Shown: positions 1 to 9,652, counted from the stretch's first letter. The stretch is DNA of 64,000 nt from Rickettsiella endosymbiont of Rhagonycha lignosa (GCF_964031165.1 NZ_OZ035011.1:920001-984000), one strand, 5' to 3'. Notes: generated from the sequence alone by a model not told the origin. Program-made: numbers and translations.

Positions 1-441
1 TCTACATCAATCAGCTTTTCTGTCAAGCGGAAAAAGTGTCCTTAAATACATTATTAAAAAATAAAACCAACTACCTAAAGTTAATTTATTTTTTAATATT
101 ATTGCTTAGTATAACATTATTTAACAAAAAAATTAACCAATTATCAGCTTACTTTTCATCCAAAACATCGGTATAAAAGATTAATTTAATCACCGTGTAA
201 CCATAATAAGGTTTCTTGCAAAACTAGCAAGATGCTTCAGCATCCACCAACACTTTTGTGTTTATCAATAGTTATTTAATTCGTTAACACAACTAATCTA
301 GCACACTCTACATAATTTAAAATTATTGTCCAAAAATTAAAATGAACATAATAAAAAATATTTTTCTTTTGAGAAAAGATCTGATTATAAAGGGATTTGA
401 AATACCGAGATACTCCTATTCTTGTAGGTAATTTCTAGCTT
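1..441. other. AT-rich non-coding left edge
   Basis: No convincing gene is visible. The stretch is very AT-rich and lies downstream of the minus-strand repeat-protein gene that ends at 442. A perfect short inverted repeat (GATGCT-TC-AGCATC variant) sits at 231-244, but it has no T-run and is not a clear terminator. Confidence 0.5.
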
Positions 442-1872
442 TTATTTGTCCATTGCTATTAGGCACTCTAAATGATTAACTAATTCATCTGCAATTTGGT
501 CACTTGTGGTTTGGTGAAATTTAAAAAATCCTCGATGTGTTTTTAAAATATTTTTTTTATGTTTAACTATTTCTTTAATTTCATTAAATTTAATACTATT
601 TTCAGATTTGTTGTCATTGTCAATAATAGTTTCTGCTATGCTGGAAATTTGAGAAAGAATATCATGCTTTTTTTGGCTAAGGTCTTTAAAAAACAAACGA
701 GTCAAACCTTTATTTAATACCTTATTTTTACTTTGCATAACTTTTAAAGCGGATGTGGCTAAAGTCGACTGTTGTTGTTTTTCTAAAACCTTCCTTGTAC
801 AGTAATCACTTGTAATGTATTCAGGTAGGTTGGGTGCTAAAGCTTCTAATAGCTCATTACGTCCCTCTGGAGTAATTTCTTCTAAAACTATTGTGAAATC
901 GTAAGGATTTGTGATGATCTCAGATAGGTTTGGTGTTAAAGCTTTTAATAGCTCATTGCGTCCCTCTGGAGTAAGCTTTTCTAAAACCCTTATTAAATCA
1001 AAATTACTTGTTATGAGTTCCAATAGGTTTGGTGTTAAAGCTTTTAATAGCTCATTGCGTCCCTCTGGAGTAAGCTTTTCTAAAACCCTTATTAAATCAA
1101 AATTACTTGTTATGAGTTCCAATAGTTTTGGTGTTAAAGCTTTTAATAGTTTATCGCATTCCTTTGAAGTAAGCTTTTCTAAAACTCTTATTAAAACGTA
1201 AATATCTGGAATGAGTTTAGGTAGTTTTGGTATAAAAGCTTTTAATATTTCATCGCATCCCTTTGAAGTAAACCTTTCTAAAACTATTTTTAAATCGTAA
1301 GGATTTATGATGAACTCAGGTAGGTTTGGTGTTAAAGCTTTTAATAGCTCATTGCGTCCCTCTGAAGTAAGCTTTTCTAAAACAAATCTTAAATCGTAAG
1401 TATTTGTGATGAGTTCCAATAGTTTTGGTGTTAAAGCTTTTATTTTTAATAGTTTATCGCATCCCTTTGAAGTAAGCTTTTCTAAAACAAATCTTAAATC
1501 GTAAGTATTTGTGATGAGTTCCAATAGTTTTGGTGTTAAAGCTTTTATTTTTAATAGTTTATCGCATCCCTTTGGAGTAAGCTTTTCTAAAACAAATCTT
1601 AAATCGTAAGTATTTGTGATGATCTCATGTAGATTTGGTGTTAAAGCTTTTAATAGTTCATCGCCCTCCTCTGGAGTAAGTCTGTTTAAAATCGATTCTA
1701 AATCGTAAGTATTTGTGATGATCTCATGTAGATTTGGTGTTAAAGCTTTTAATAGTTCATCGCCCTCCTCTGGAGTAAGTCTGTTTAAAATCGATTCTAA
1801 ATCGGAAGTATTTTTAATGAATTCAAAACGTTCTTTTAATATTTTCATAATTTGATAAAAAATTTCAAACAA
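442..1872 (-). CDS. Tandem helical-repeat protein, candidate effector
   Basis: I do not recognise a named family. About eleven copies of a roughly 33-residue unit fill residues 20 to 370, with consensus LTPEGRNELLKALTPNL followed by an ITNTYDL-xxVLEK segment. Each unit looks like a pair of short amphipathic helices, as in alpha-solenoids. The last 100 residues are non-repetitive, lysine-rich and probably helical. There is no signal peptide or membrane segment. The open frame begins with a TTG codon; an in-frame ATG at 1848 is an equally plausible start, and neither has a clear ribosome binding site. Several neighbouring repeat units are nearly identical at the DNA level, so the array probably changes length by recombination. 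Proteins of this shape are often secreted effectors in Legionellales, but that role is only inferred. Confidence 0.75.
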   Translation of the reverse strand: MFEIFYQIMKILKERFEFIKNTSDLESILNRLTPEEGDELLKALTPNLHEIITNTYDLESILNRLTPEEGDELLKALTPNLHEIITNTYDLRFVLEKLTPKGCDKLLKIKALTPKLLELITNTYDLRFVLEKLTSKGCDKLLKIKALTPKLLELITNTYDLRFVLEKLTSEGRNELLKALTPNLPEFIINPYDLKIVLERFTSKGCDEILKAFIPKLPKLIPDIYVLIRVLEKLTSKECDKLLKALTPKLLELITSNFDLIRVLEKLTPEGRNELLKALTPNLLELITSNFDLIRVLEKLTPEGRNELLKALTPNLSEIITNPYDFTIVLEEITPEGRNELLEALAPNLPEYITSDYCTRKVLEKQQQSTLATSALKVMQSKNKVLNKGLTRLFFKDLSQKKHDILSQISSIAETIIDNDNKSENSIKFNEIKEIVKHKKNILKTHRGFFKFHQTTSDQIADELVNHLECLIAMDK

Positions 1873-2232
1873 GTTTAAAGATTAATTCTAATAGATAGTT
1901 AAAGGTTTTAAGTCCTAGGTGCTCACTTCTATAAAATAGCATCGTTAACTTAAAGATTTGTTAATTGTTTAAATCTAGCCGCGCACAGCAGGCAAACGCA
2001 TTTTAAATTATCTTAAAAATAGAGATTAAATACTCATTGTTCATGGCATCTTTAAGCATCAACAACTTTTTAAAAAGCTTGTTGAAATTGAGTTGGGAAA
2101 AAAACATAGTAGGTGAGGCTTACAAAATTGTAATAATAATTTCTTTAACTTAAAAGGCAGCGCAAAATAAGTTTCCAGGCTCACAGCGCTTGTAATTCTT
2201 TTCTTAGGTAAACCTAAGTCATTAGGTTAAAT
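1873..2232. other. Intergenic, palindrome after rnhB
   Basis: No gene is visible here. A perfect 16-bp palindrome (CTTAGGT-AA-ACCTAAG, 2203-2218) lies 14 bases beyond the rnhB stop and could end or stabilise that transcript, although no T-run follows it. A second, weaker hairpin (CAACAA...TTGTTG) lies near 2060-2085. Confidence 0.4.
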
Positions 2233-2886
2233 TTAAATTGATAGCTCATATTGCCTGACCGGTGCAAAAGAACGGCGGTGGATAGGACTAGGACCCAGCT
2301 TTTTTAAAGCCTGCAAATGTTGCTGTGTGGTGTAGCCTTTATGCTGCGCTAAACCATAACCTGGATATTCCACGTCCAACATCAGCATGGTAGCATCACG
2401 ATGTACTTTGGCTAAGATGGAAGCTGCGCTAATAACGGAAATTTTCTCATCGCCTCTAATAATGGCCTTAGCTGCACAGTTTAGCTTAGGACAATGCTTA
2501 CCATCTACTAGCACTAAACTCGGTATTAATACTAATGCAGACACGGCACGTTGCATAGCCAGCAAACTGGCATGAAAAATATTTAAACGATCGATCTCTT
2601 CCACTTCAGCACGACCTATCGCCCATGCCTTGGCTTTTTCTTGAATTTTTTTAGCTAGATACTCGCGTTTTTTTGCAGTTAATTGTTTCGAGTCTGCTAA
2701 ACCTGCAATTGATTTTTTGCTATCCAAAATAACTGCTGCTGCAAACACGGGACCCGCCAAAGGCCCTCGTCCTGCTTCGTCAACGCCCGCTATCCTTTTC
2801 GCACTTGAATTTTGGTCTGTGTTGTCGCTCAATTCGCAATCCTCATGTATGTGCATACACTCCGGTTGCTCACGACGCCTTGCCAA
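2233..2886 (-). CDS. rnhB: Ribonuclease HII
   Basis: RNase HII cleaves the RNA strand of RNA-DNA hybrids and removes ribonucleotides from DNA in the cytoplasm. The family signature [16 protein letters not shown] starts at about residue 33 and carries the first catalytic Asp and Glu. The later DGKHCP, RGDEK and [12 protein letters not shown] blocks carry the remaining metal ligands and the conserved active-site region. It is the last gene of the lpx block. The first 31 or so residues, including [10 protein letters not shown], are encoded by a dispersed repeat (2796-2910) also found beside bamA and wrbA. The frame opens with TTG; the only in-frame ATG before the catalytic core is at 2856, also inside the repeat. 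Translation must therefore start within the repeat. Neither start has a good Shine-Dalgarno. Confidence 0.95.
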   Translation of the reverse strand: MARRREQPECMHIHEDCELSDNTDQNSSAKRIAGVDEAGRGPLAGPVFAAAVILDSKKSIAGLADSKQLTAKKREYLAKKIQEKAKAWAIGRAEVEEIDRLNIFHASLLAMQRAVSALVLIPSLVLVDGKHCPKLNCAAKAIIRGDEKISVISAASILAKVHRDATMLMLDVEYPGYGLAQHKGYTTQQHLQALKKLGPSPIHRRSFAPVRQYELSI

Positions 2887-2910
2887 AAATCCAATTGCTG
2901 CGAGTATATC
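2796..2910 (-). repeat. Dispersed 115-120 bp repeat A, copy 1
   Basis: This copy matches segments at 9488-9610 and 17222-17343 (the last one inverted). The shared order is a TATACTC-GCAGCAA end, an ATTTTTGGCAAGGC block, a GCGAATTGAGCG block and an AAAATTCAAGTGCGAA end. Here it overlaps the 5' end of rnhB and encodes its N-terminus. Its function is unknown. It behaves like the palindromic, protein-tolerated elements known from Rickettsia, but no homology to those is claimed. Confidence 0.75.
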
Positions 2911-2978
2911 AATGGCTTTCCCATGATGACAAAAGCTTATGGGTTTAAAAAATTAAATCACATCTAGAAAAACATATT

Positions 2979-4142
2979 TTAAACGTGGGTACTTAAAATT
3001 TTTAATACTGCATCCACAGCTTGTTTACTTGCATGACAACGTAGTTGTTGATGGAGTACTAAAAATTCTTTTTCTAGTTTACTCACAATATCTGCGTTGT
3101 TCAAATAATAAAGTAGTGCTTGCGATAAATTATCAACGTTAGCTTTTTCTTGAATAAATTCGGGAACCAATAATTTTTTAGCTAATAAATTTGGTAAAGC
3201 AATATAATCGACTTTAATTAAAAGTTTTGCCATCCAATAAGAAAGTTTACTCATTCTATAAGCAACAACCATGGGTTTTTTTAATAGCATTGCTTCTAAT
3301 GTCGCTGTACCTGAAGCCAACAATACGACATTGGCTGCTGCCATCACTTGGCGAGATTGACCGCGAACGAACTGTAAAGGGAGATCCGGTGTTATTTGTT
3401 TGGCCAACTGTAGAAATTGCTGTTCCCTTTCTTGATTGACCATAGCAACAACAAAAACCAGTTTAGGATTTTGTTGATAACAATCCTGCGCGGTTTTGAG
3501 AAATAATTCTCCTAAGTAATTAATTTCGTTACGTCGACTACCCGGCAGAATGGCAATGATAGCAGCAGATTCTGGTAAACCTAAAGTTTTACGGGCGGCT
3601 AAACTATCGATGGAGAATGGAATTTCATCGGCGCTAGGATGTCCGACAAACTGTACGGGGATGTCATGTTCCTCATAAAAACATTTTTCAAATGGAAAAA
3701 GACATAACATTAAGTCGACGGCTTTCGCAATTTTTTTTAATCGCCAACGACGCCATGCCCAAACACTGGGACTCACATAATGGAGGGTACGTATACCATG
3801 CTTTTTTAATTTTTTTTCTAAATCGAGATTAAATTCAGGCGCATCGACACCTATAAATACATCCGGTGGATGTGCGATAAAATATTCAGTGACTTCTCGA
3901 CGACAACGCAATAGTTGCGGCAATTGCTTCAGGATTTCACCTAAACCCATAACAGACAAACGTTCCATGGGAAATAAAGAACGGACGCCTTGTTGCTGCA
4001 GTTCTGGCCCAGCAATTCCTGAAACACTAAATGGGATTTGTCTGCGTTTTAATTCCTTGCACAGATCGGCAGCCAGCAAATCGCCTGAAGCTTCGCCAAC
4101 TACGATGCCAATACGAAGCGGAAGTTTAACGAATGATGCCAC
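2979..4142 (-). CDS. lpxB: Lipid-A-disaccharide synthase
   Basis: LpxB is a peripheral inner-membrane GT19 glycosyltransferase. It joins UDP-2,3-diacylglucosamine to lipid X to make the lipid A disaccharide. The N-terminal RIGIVVGEASGDLLAADL nucleotide-fold motif, the central VGHPSADEI and ILPGSRRNEI motifs and the ASGTATLEAML donor-site motif are all present. The length of 387 residues is normal. The start overlaps the end of lpxA by 17 bases, which implies translational coupling in the lpxD-fabZ-lpxA-lpxB operon. Confidence 0.97.
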   Translation of the reverse strand: MASFVKLPLRIGIVVGEASGDLLAADLCKELKRRQIPFSVSGIAGPELQQQGVRSLFPMERLSVMGLGEILKQLPQLLRCRREVTEYFIAHPPDVFIGVDAPEFNLDLEKKLKKHGIRTLHYVSPSVWAWRRWRLKKIAKAVDLMLCLFPFEKCFYEEHDIPVQFVGHPSADEIPFSIDSLAARKTLGLPESAAIIAILPGSRRNEINYLGELFLKTAQDCYQQNPKLVFVVAMVNQEREQQFLQLAKQITPDLPLQFVRGQSRQVMAAANVVLLASGTATLEAMLLKKPMVVAYRMSKLSYWMAKLLIKVDYIALPNLLAKKLLVPEFIQEKANVDNLSQALLYYLNNADIVSKLEKEFLVLHQQLRCHASKQAVDAVLKILSTHV

Positions 4143-4899
4143 GTTCAGAATTTTTAAGTGCTGAAGCCATGAGTTTTACCTGGGGAGAATTGAGTTCTAA
4201 GGGCTTTAATTCTTCTAAAGCTTGTTCAACCGTTAAATTTTTACGAAAAATTAACTTGTATGCGCAGCGTAAAACACTAATCGCTTCCTCGCTAAAACCA
4301 CTTCTTCTTAGGCCTTCTTTGTTCAGACCGCAAGCGCGCGCTTCATGCCCACCTTCCACCAAAATATAAGGTAATACATTTTGTCGTACCATACTTGAAG
4401 CGGCAATAAAGCTATGATCACCAATATGGCAAAATTGATGCACCGCACTGTAAGCACCCAAAATGGCATAATTTCCGATGGTAACATGACCCGCTAAAGC
4501 CACGTTATTAACAAAAATAGCATGGTCACCAATGACACAATCATGCGCAATATGAGAACCGACCATGAAAAGATTGTGGTGACCAATTTTAGTTAAGCTT
4601 TTATCTTGAGCGGTTCCACGATTAATTGTGCAATATTCGCGAATGACATTATGATCACCAATTTCTAAGTAAGTTTTTTCACCTTGATATTTTTTATCCT
4701 GCGGATCATCACCGACAGAAGAAAAAGAGTAAATTTTATTATTCGCACCCAAACGTGTGGGGCCTTTCACTACGACATGCGAACCAATAACAGTACCAGG
4801 GCCTATCTCTACATCAGGTCCAATAATACTCCAAGGCCCTATACTCACATCAGAACCTAACTTAGCAGCGGGATCTACAATAGCCAGCGCATCTATCAT
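4126..4899 (-). CDS. lpxA: UDP-N-acetylglucosamine acyltransferase
   Basis: LpxA carries out the first step of lipid A synthesis, moving a 3-hydroxyacyl chain from ACP to UDP-GlcNAc. The protein is a left-handed beta-helix of hexapeptide repeats over residues 1-185 (for example VSIGPW, VEIGPG, TVIGSH), followed by a helical C-terminus. His119 in SHIAHDCVIG corresponds to the catalytic His125 of the E. coli enzyme. The length of 257 residues is typical. The ATG directly abuts the fabZ stop, so the two are co-translated. Confidence 0.97.
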   Translation of the reverse strand: MIDALAIVDPAAKLGSDVSIGPWSIIGPDVEIGPGTVIGSHVVVKGPTRLGANNKIYSFSSVGDDPQDKKYQGEKTYLEIGDHNVIREYCTINRGTAQDKSLTKIGHHNLFMVGSHIAHDCVIGDHAIFVNNVALAGHVTIGNYAILGAYSAVHQFCHIGDHSFIAASSMVRQNVLPYILVEGGHEARACGLNKEGLRRSGFSEEAISVLRCAYKLIFRKNLTVEQALEELKPLELNSPQVKLMASALKNSERGIIR

Positions 4900-5343
4900 T
4901 TAGCACTTTCTCCCAGCGCCCATCAGCGTTGCTTCACAAGCCAGCTCGTTGTCTACTTTAGCGGTGACTTTGCATTTCCATATATTACCCTTTACCTTGA
5001 TAACCTCAGCTTCTATTAACAGCTGGTCCCCCGGAACTACGGGTCGTTTAAAACGCGCATCATCAATACCTGCAAAAAGATATAAAAAACCTTCTTTATT
5101 TTCTCTATTCGCATGCAAAGCAAGAATACCTGTCGCCTGTGCCATTGTTTCTAAAATAAGTACACCTGGCATAATGGGGTTGCCAGGAAAATGACCTAAA
5201 AAATAAGGTTCATTCACAGTTACATTTTTTATAGCCACTATCGATTTTCCGGGTACTATTGAAATGACTTTGTCGATCATTAAAATAGGATAACGCTGCG
5301 GTAAATAAGATAGTATTTCTTGGATATCCATAACGTCGTTCAT
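4900..5343 (-). CDS. fabZ: 3-hydroxyacyl-ACP dehydratase FabZ
   Basis: FabZ dehydrates 3-hydroxyacyl-ACP in fatty acid elongation and competes with LpxA and LpxD for the same precursor pool. This fits its place between lpxD and lpxA. The hot-dog fold signature GHFPGNPIMPGVLILE includes catalytic His51 and Glu65. The length of 147 residues is normal. The MxDIQEIL start is preceded by an upstream MNDVM option; either could be used. Confidence 0.97.
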   Translation of the reverse strand: MNDVMDIQEILSYLPQRYPILMIDKVISIVPGKSIVAIKNVTVNEPYFLGHFPGNPIMPGVLILETMAQATGILALHANRENKEGFLYLFAGIDDARFKRPVVPGDQLLIEAEVIKVKGNIWKCKVTAKVDNELACEATLMGAGRKC

Positions 5344-5383
5344 AGTGCTTACCTAAGTATATTTTTTCTGTTTTTACTGATTT

Positions 5384-6424
5384 TTAATCAGTATCGATCG
5401 ATTTATTATTAACTAATGCTTCCGTTTTTTTCAATCTTTTCGCCAATTGATCCAGCTGACGAAATCGTATGCTATTTTTTTGCCATTCACGCTGGGGTTG
5501 GGTTGAATGTGTTGAAGAGTAAATTCCAGGATTACGGATAGAATGTACTACACTCGACATACCGGTAATATACACGTTATCCACAATTTCTATATGTCCG
5601 TTGATACAGACTCCACCACCAATCATACAGTTTTTACCGATATGTGTACTCCCAGCAATACCGGTGCATCCTGCAATAGCAGTATTTTCACCAATCCTAA
5701 CGTTATGACCTACTTGTATTTGGTTATCTAACTTTACACCATCACCAATGATCGTATCATCCAGCGCCCCACGATCAATACTGACATTCGCTCCGATTTC
5801 AACATCATCACCGATTTGTACTTTTCCTAATTGAGGAATCTTAAGCCATTTATTATTTTCTTTGGCTAAACCAAAACCATCACTACCAATTACAGTTCCA
5901 TTATGAATAATCACTCGTTCGCCTATTCGCGTATCTGCACACACACTGACATGCGACGTTAAACGTGTATTGGCACCGATGATGACATTATTGCCAATCA
6001 CACACGCAGCGCCTATCACAACACCCTCATCTAAACGTGTGTTAGCGCCTATCACAACGTACGGGGCGATGCTGACACTAGGGTGAATAAAACAACCTTC
6101 ACCAATGATAGCCGTTGCATGAATTCCAGGATTGAATGCTGATACTGGTTCAAATAATTTAGCAGTCTTAGCAAAAGCAAGATAAGGATCGGCGACCACT
6201 AAGGCATTATTCGGGGCATGTTTCAAACATTCTGCACGCAGAATAACCGCTGAGGCTTGCGTGGTCGTAAGATATTTTAGATAACGTTTATTATCTAAAA
6301 AAGAAATTTGTCCTGGCTGTGCATTTTGCAAAGTCATAATGCCGCTGATCGAAAAAGCCGGATCACCTTTCAGATCAGCATCGATTAAATGGGCAATTTC
6401 TTGTAATGAATATTGACGCGGCAT
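5384..6424 (-). CDS. lpxD: UDP-3-O-acylglucosamine N-acyltransferase
   Basis: LpxD adds the second 3-hydroxyacyl chain in lipid A synthesis. Residues 1-100 form the N-terminal uridine-binding domain (ISFLDNKRYLKYL). Residues 100-310 are hexapeptide repeats of a left-handed beta-helix (for example VVIGAN, CVIGNN, VEIGAN), with the catalytic His in QVGHNVRIGENT. A C-terminal helix (RFRQLDQLAKRLKKTE) follows, as expected. The gene sits between skp and fabZ in the standard order. Confidence 0.97.
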   Translation of the reverse strand: MPRQYSLQEIAHLIDADLKGDPAFSISGIMTLQNAQPGQISFLDNKRYLKYLTTTQASAVILRAECLKHAPNNALVVADPYLAFAKTAKLFEPVSAFNPGIHATAIIGEGCFIHPSVSIAPYVVIGANTRLDEGVVIGAACVIGNNVIIGANTRLTSHVSVCADTRIGERVIIHNGTVIGSDGFGLAKENNKWLKIPQLGKVQIGDDVEIGANVSIDRGALDDTIIGDGVKLDNQIQVGHNVRIGENTAIAGCTGIAGSTHIGKNCMIGGGVCINGHIEIVDNVYITGMSSVVHSIRNPGIYSSTHSTQPQREWQKNSIRFRQLDQLAKRLKKTEALVNNKSIDTD

Positions 6425-6467
6425 GTCTAACTCTATTTTTTATTTCAGCCTATAGTAAAGAATTTTT

Positions 6468-6547
6468 CGTCATTGCGAGCACCGCAGATGCACGGCAATC
6501 TAAGTGGATGGGCCACGTCCTCGCTAACGTTCGGCCTCGCCATGACG
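6468..6547. repeat. REP-like inverted repeat
   Basis: The arms CGTCATTGCGAG and CTCGCCATGACG bracket an 80-bp GC-richer segment between lpxD and skp. This is a typical repetitive extragenic palindrome with CGTCATTGCGAG ends. A related half-site (ATTGCAAGC...ACGGCAACCTA) occurs near 22460-22495. It may act as a weak terminator or mRNA-processing site between skp and lpxD. Confidence 0.6.
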
Positions 6548-6568
6548 AGTTATTTTGTGCGCAGAATA

Positions 6569-7078
6569 TTAAGATCTTTTTAATGCATCTAATATTTGTT
6601 GCGTAATATCAAGATTATTTTTAGCATATAAAGTGCTGCCTTTTTGAATGACTAAATCATAACCTGATTGCGCAGCTACTTTACTCACCACACCATCTAG
6701 TTGCTGACTAAAATTGTGTAATGATGCACTTTGCTGCTTAGATAAATCTTTTTGAAATGAAGCTATCATGGAATTCACATTATTACGATCCGTCATGAGC
6801 TTATTTTCTAAATTATTACGCTCATCTGTTTTCATAACAGCCGCATTTTTTTGCAAATTAGAAGCTTCTTTCTGCAATTCGTTTTGTGCCTTAACAATAC
6901 TATCTTGTCGACCTTTAAATTGGCGTGTTAAAGCATCATTGATTTTGGAAATCTGTGGAGCCTTTTGTAATATTACTTGCATATCAACAACCGCTAATTT
7001 TAACTCGTCGGCATGAACCGGTAAAGTCAACAGACCTGTCATTAAAGTCACGATAGATACTAAGCAAATTTTGTTCAT
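6569..7078 (-). CDS. skp: Periplasmic OmpH/Skp chaperone
   Basis: Skp holds unfolded outer-membrane proteins in the periplasm for delivery to BamA, which is encoded just upstream. The start at 7078 is chosen because AAGGAG lies nine bases before the ATG. It gives a clean signal peptide (MNKICLVSIVTLMTG up to VHADE) with cleavage near residue 22. The mature protein begins LKLAVVDMQVILQKAP, the family's beta strand, and continues as a long coiled-coil (residues 45-130) forming the tentacles. The length of 169 residues is normal. Confidence 0.93.
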   Translation of the reverse strand: MNKICLVSIVTLMTGLLTLPVHADELKLAVVDMQVILQKAPQISKINDALTRQFKGRQDSIVKAQNELQKEASNLQKNAAVMKTDERNNLENKLMTDRNNVNSMIASFQKDLSKQQSASLHNFSQQLDGVVSKVAAQSGYDLVIQKGSTLYAKNNLDITQQILDALKRS

Positions 7079-7103
7079 TATCAGCTCCTTAAATAAGCTA
7101 AAA

Positions 7104-9455
7104 TTAAAAACCTGTTCCAATATTAAATTGGAAAACTTGGGTTTGATCGCCAGGTTGAGGGTTCATAGCTTTGGCTATGCTAAAGCTCAATGTTACATTA
7201 AAAACCGGAACTCGCCAATCTACATCTATTCCCGCTGAATAGCGTAGTGGTCCTGAGCCGGTACCCCCCCTAACAACAGGCGGTGGGGGGGTCTGTCGGG
7301 TGATGCCTAACGTAGAATAAGTATTACCCGCATCGACGAAGATACTGGTTCTTAATTTATCAGATACTGGGTTCGGTACAATTAAAGCCAAACTTCCCAC
7401 TGTCATCACATTACCACCCAAAAAATTGCCGTTGGTGTCTTTAGGGCCTAGCGTACTAATTTCGTAGCCTCTAACTTGGCCATCGATACCGATACCACCC
7501 GCATAATAATTGGTGAAGAAAGGCAATCCAGAAGTTGAAGCAAATCCATTACCATAACCTAAGCTTAGATGACTTTGCAGAATAAAATTATGTTTAAAGG
7601 GCAAATAACCTGTTCCTGAGTAATTCGCTTTATAATAATATAGGGGTTGACCGCCAACAGGTAAAGCAAGTTGGACACTGGCAGTTTGAAAGATTCCACT
7701 TGTAGGAAATACCAATCGATCGAAGCTATTTCGTGACCAACCCAATGTTAATAAAAATTGATTAAATTGCACACCGTGCTGTGCAACAAATTTTTGTACT
7801 TCGAGTGATTGTTGAGCAGTCGGAGGCAAATTCAGTTGTATTTTTTGTAAGCCACCTTGTATCAACAAACTATCCCCACGCTCATCAAAAGGGATAGTAT
7901 AATGGAGATCACCACCATAGGTGTTGGTATTATAGGTCGTGGTATTCAAATCACTTGGTGTTGATCGTTGATAGAACAAATCATATCCGCGTTGTATGCC
8001 ATCTAAGGTGTAATAAGGATTGTTATAGCTAATACTATAAACAGTTGCCGCACGGGTATTATTGAAATTTAAAGCTAACTGATTACCGGTTCCGAAAACG
8101 TTATTTTGATTCAGGGATGCACCCACTACAGGTCCGTTAGTACCATAACCTAAACTAAATAAAGCTTGTGCCGCATGTGCTTCATTGACATTAACATCGA
8201 GATCAACTTGATCGGTATATCCAGCAATAGGAACCGGTGTTAATTGTGGCTCTCCTTCAAGATAGCCGCTGAGAGCAAGTTGTCTTATAGACGTTTTCAT
8301 GTCGGTTTCAGAAATCACGCTCGCTTCTTGTTGCCGTAACAAACGTCGAAATACCAAATCTTGTGTTTTTAGATTACCGGATATATTGATGTGTCGTACA
8401 TAGACCCGATTACCTGGATCAACATAGAAAGTTAAAAAAACAGTTTTGTTTTCTTCATCTATTTGCGGCGCGGTATTGACGGTCGCAAATAGATAACCAA
8501 AATCGCCTAGCGCTTTTTTAATGCCCTGCTCTGCCGCTACAATTTTTTCACGCGAAAATATATGGCCCGATTGTAAAGGAACTAAAAGCCGATGTAATTT
8601 AGTTTGAGAAACAATGGCGCTTCCTGTGAATTGATAACCGCTGAGTTTGTATATCGGCCCTTCGGTAATATGGATAATAAGATAAACATGTTTTCTATCG
8701 GGAGTTAAGCTAGCTTGTGTAGAATCTACTTTAAATTTAAGATAACCCCGATCCATATAATAAGATTGTAGCGCATCTAAACTTGCAGATAATCGATCTT
8801 GACTATATTGATCACTATTAATGAAAAATGACCAAAAATGGTGTGTTCCCAGGGGTAAGGCGCCACGCAACTTTCTTTCGCTAAAAACATGATTACCGAT
8901 GATTGAAATATCGGCAATTTCTACGGTAAGACCCTCTGAAATAAGAATTCGTACCGAAACGCGATTATTTGGCAACGGCGTAACGATGGGTGTTACCCGC
9001 GCAGAATATTTCCCCATATTGTCGTATTGTGTACGTAGTTGTGCAACAAAACGATCTAAAGTGGCTTTATCAAATAAGCGGCCTTGAACTAAACCAATTT
9101 TTTTTACAATTTGTTTTAGCTTATCTTTAGGAATTTCTTTATTACCGGTGATATCCACTTCACTAATGGTCGGTCTTTCCACCACTTTTATAATTAAAGT
9201 ATTCGCTTGCTCTTCTAAAGTGACATCACTAAAAAATCCAGTTCCATACAGCGCATCGATAACAGCAGACGATTGATAGGACTGAAAAGACTGACCGGTT
9301 CTAACCGGTAAATAACTAAGCACGGTATCACGACTGATACCTTGTAGGCCATCAATCTGAATCCGATTGACAGTAAAAGCTTGCGCAGGCAGAGCAAGAA
9401 AAAAAATGATCGATAACGATCCTACTAAAAAAATTCTCAATAAAAGTCGCAACAT
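7104..9455 (-). CDS. bamA: Outer membrane assembly factor BamA
   Basis: BamA is the Omp85 core of the BAM complex and inserts beta-barrel proteins into the outer membrane. A signal peptide covers residues 1-26 (ends LPAQAF). Five POTRA domains follow to about residue 420, and a 16-strand barrel ends in the C-terminal motif VFQFNIGTGF with a terminal Phe. The conserved lid-lock motif is seen as VRGY in GQVRGYEISTLGP. The length of 783 residues is usual. It is co-oriented with skp (26 bases away). No strong Shine-Dalgarno is visible at the chosen ATG. In most relatives rseP precedes bamA; here that place holds only a dispersed repeat. Confidence 0.97.
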   Translation of the reverse strand: MLRLLLRIFLVGSLSIIFFLALPAQAFTVNRIQIDGLQGISRDTVLSYLPVRTGQSFQSYQSSAVIDALYGTGFFSDVTLEEQANTLIIKVVERPTISEVDITGNKEIPKDKLKQIVKKIGLVQGRLFDKATLDRFVAQLRTQYDNMGKYSARVTPIVTPLPNNRVSVRILISEGLTVEIADISIIGNHVFSERKLRGALPLGTHHFWSFFINSDQYSQDRLSASLDALQSYYMDRGYLKFKVDSTQASLTPDRKHVYLIIHITEGPIYKLSGYQFTGSAIVSQTKLHRLLVPLQSGHIFSREKIVAAEQGIKKALGDFGYLFATVNTAPQIDEENKTVFLTFYVDPGNRVYVRHINISGNLKTQDLVFRRLLRQQEASVISETDMKTSIRQLALSGYLEGEPQLTPVPIAGYTDQVDLDVNVNEAHAAQALFSLGYGTNGPVVGASLNQNNVFGTGNQLALNFNNTRAATVYSISYNNPYYTLDGIQRGYDLFYQRSTPSDLNTTTYNTNTYGGDLHYTIPFDERGDSLLIQGGLQKIQLNLPPTAQQSLEVQKFVAQHGVQFNQFLLTLGWSRNSFDRLVFPTSGIFQTASVQLALPVGGQPLYYYKANYSGTGYLPFKHNFILQSHLSLGYGNGFASTSGLPFFTNYYAGGIGIDGQVRGYEISTLGPKDTNGNFLGGNVMTVGSLALIVPNPVSDKLRTSIFVDAGNTYSTLGITRQTPPPPVVRGGTGSGPLRYSAGIDVDWRVPVFNVTLSFSIAKAMNPQPGDQTQVFQFNIGTGF

Positions 9456-9487
9456 AATCGTTATTTTTTAGCCAAAAAAAGAAATTA

Positions 9488-9610
9488 CTCTTCGCATTTG
9501 AATTTTTGTCTGCGTTGTCCGTTCAATTCGTTTTCATGGTTATTGTACAGACCACCAGATTGCTGTATGGACACGGCGCTAGCCAAAAACCCCATTGCTG
9601 TGAGTATATT
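9488..9610 (-). repeat. Dispersed repeat A, copy 2
   Basis: A diverged copy of the element at 2796-2910. It fills almost all of the 197-bp gap between dxr and bamA, the place where rseP is normally found. No open frame of gene length is maintained in this copy. Confidence 0.7.
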
Positions 9611-9652
9611 AAAAGTTTGCCAAAGAACTAAACTGTGCTTTTATTGCATATT

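Noticed and set aside
911-1201. Plus-strand repetitive open frame opposite the helical-repeat gene
   Set aside because: It is the shadow of the tandem repeats on the other strand.
442-1872. The regular repeats as a CRISPR-like array
   Set aside because: The repeat period of about 99 bases is coding, in frame throughout, with conserved protein sequence and no unique spacers.
2796-2910. Repeat A as part of a CRISPR array
   Set aside because: Only three copies, far apart and in both orientations, with no regular spacers and no cas genes.
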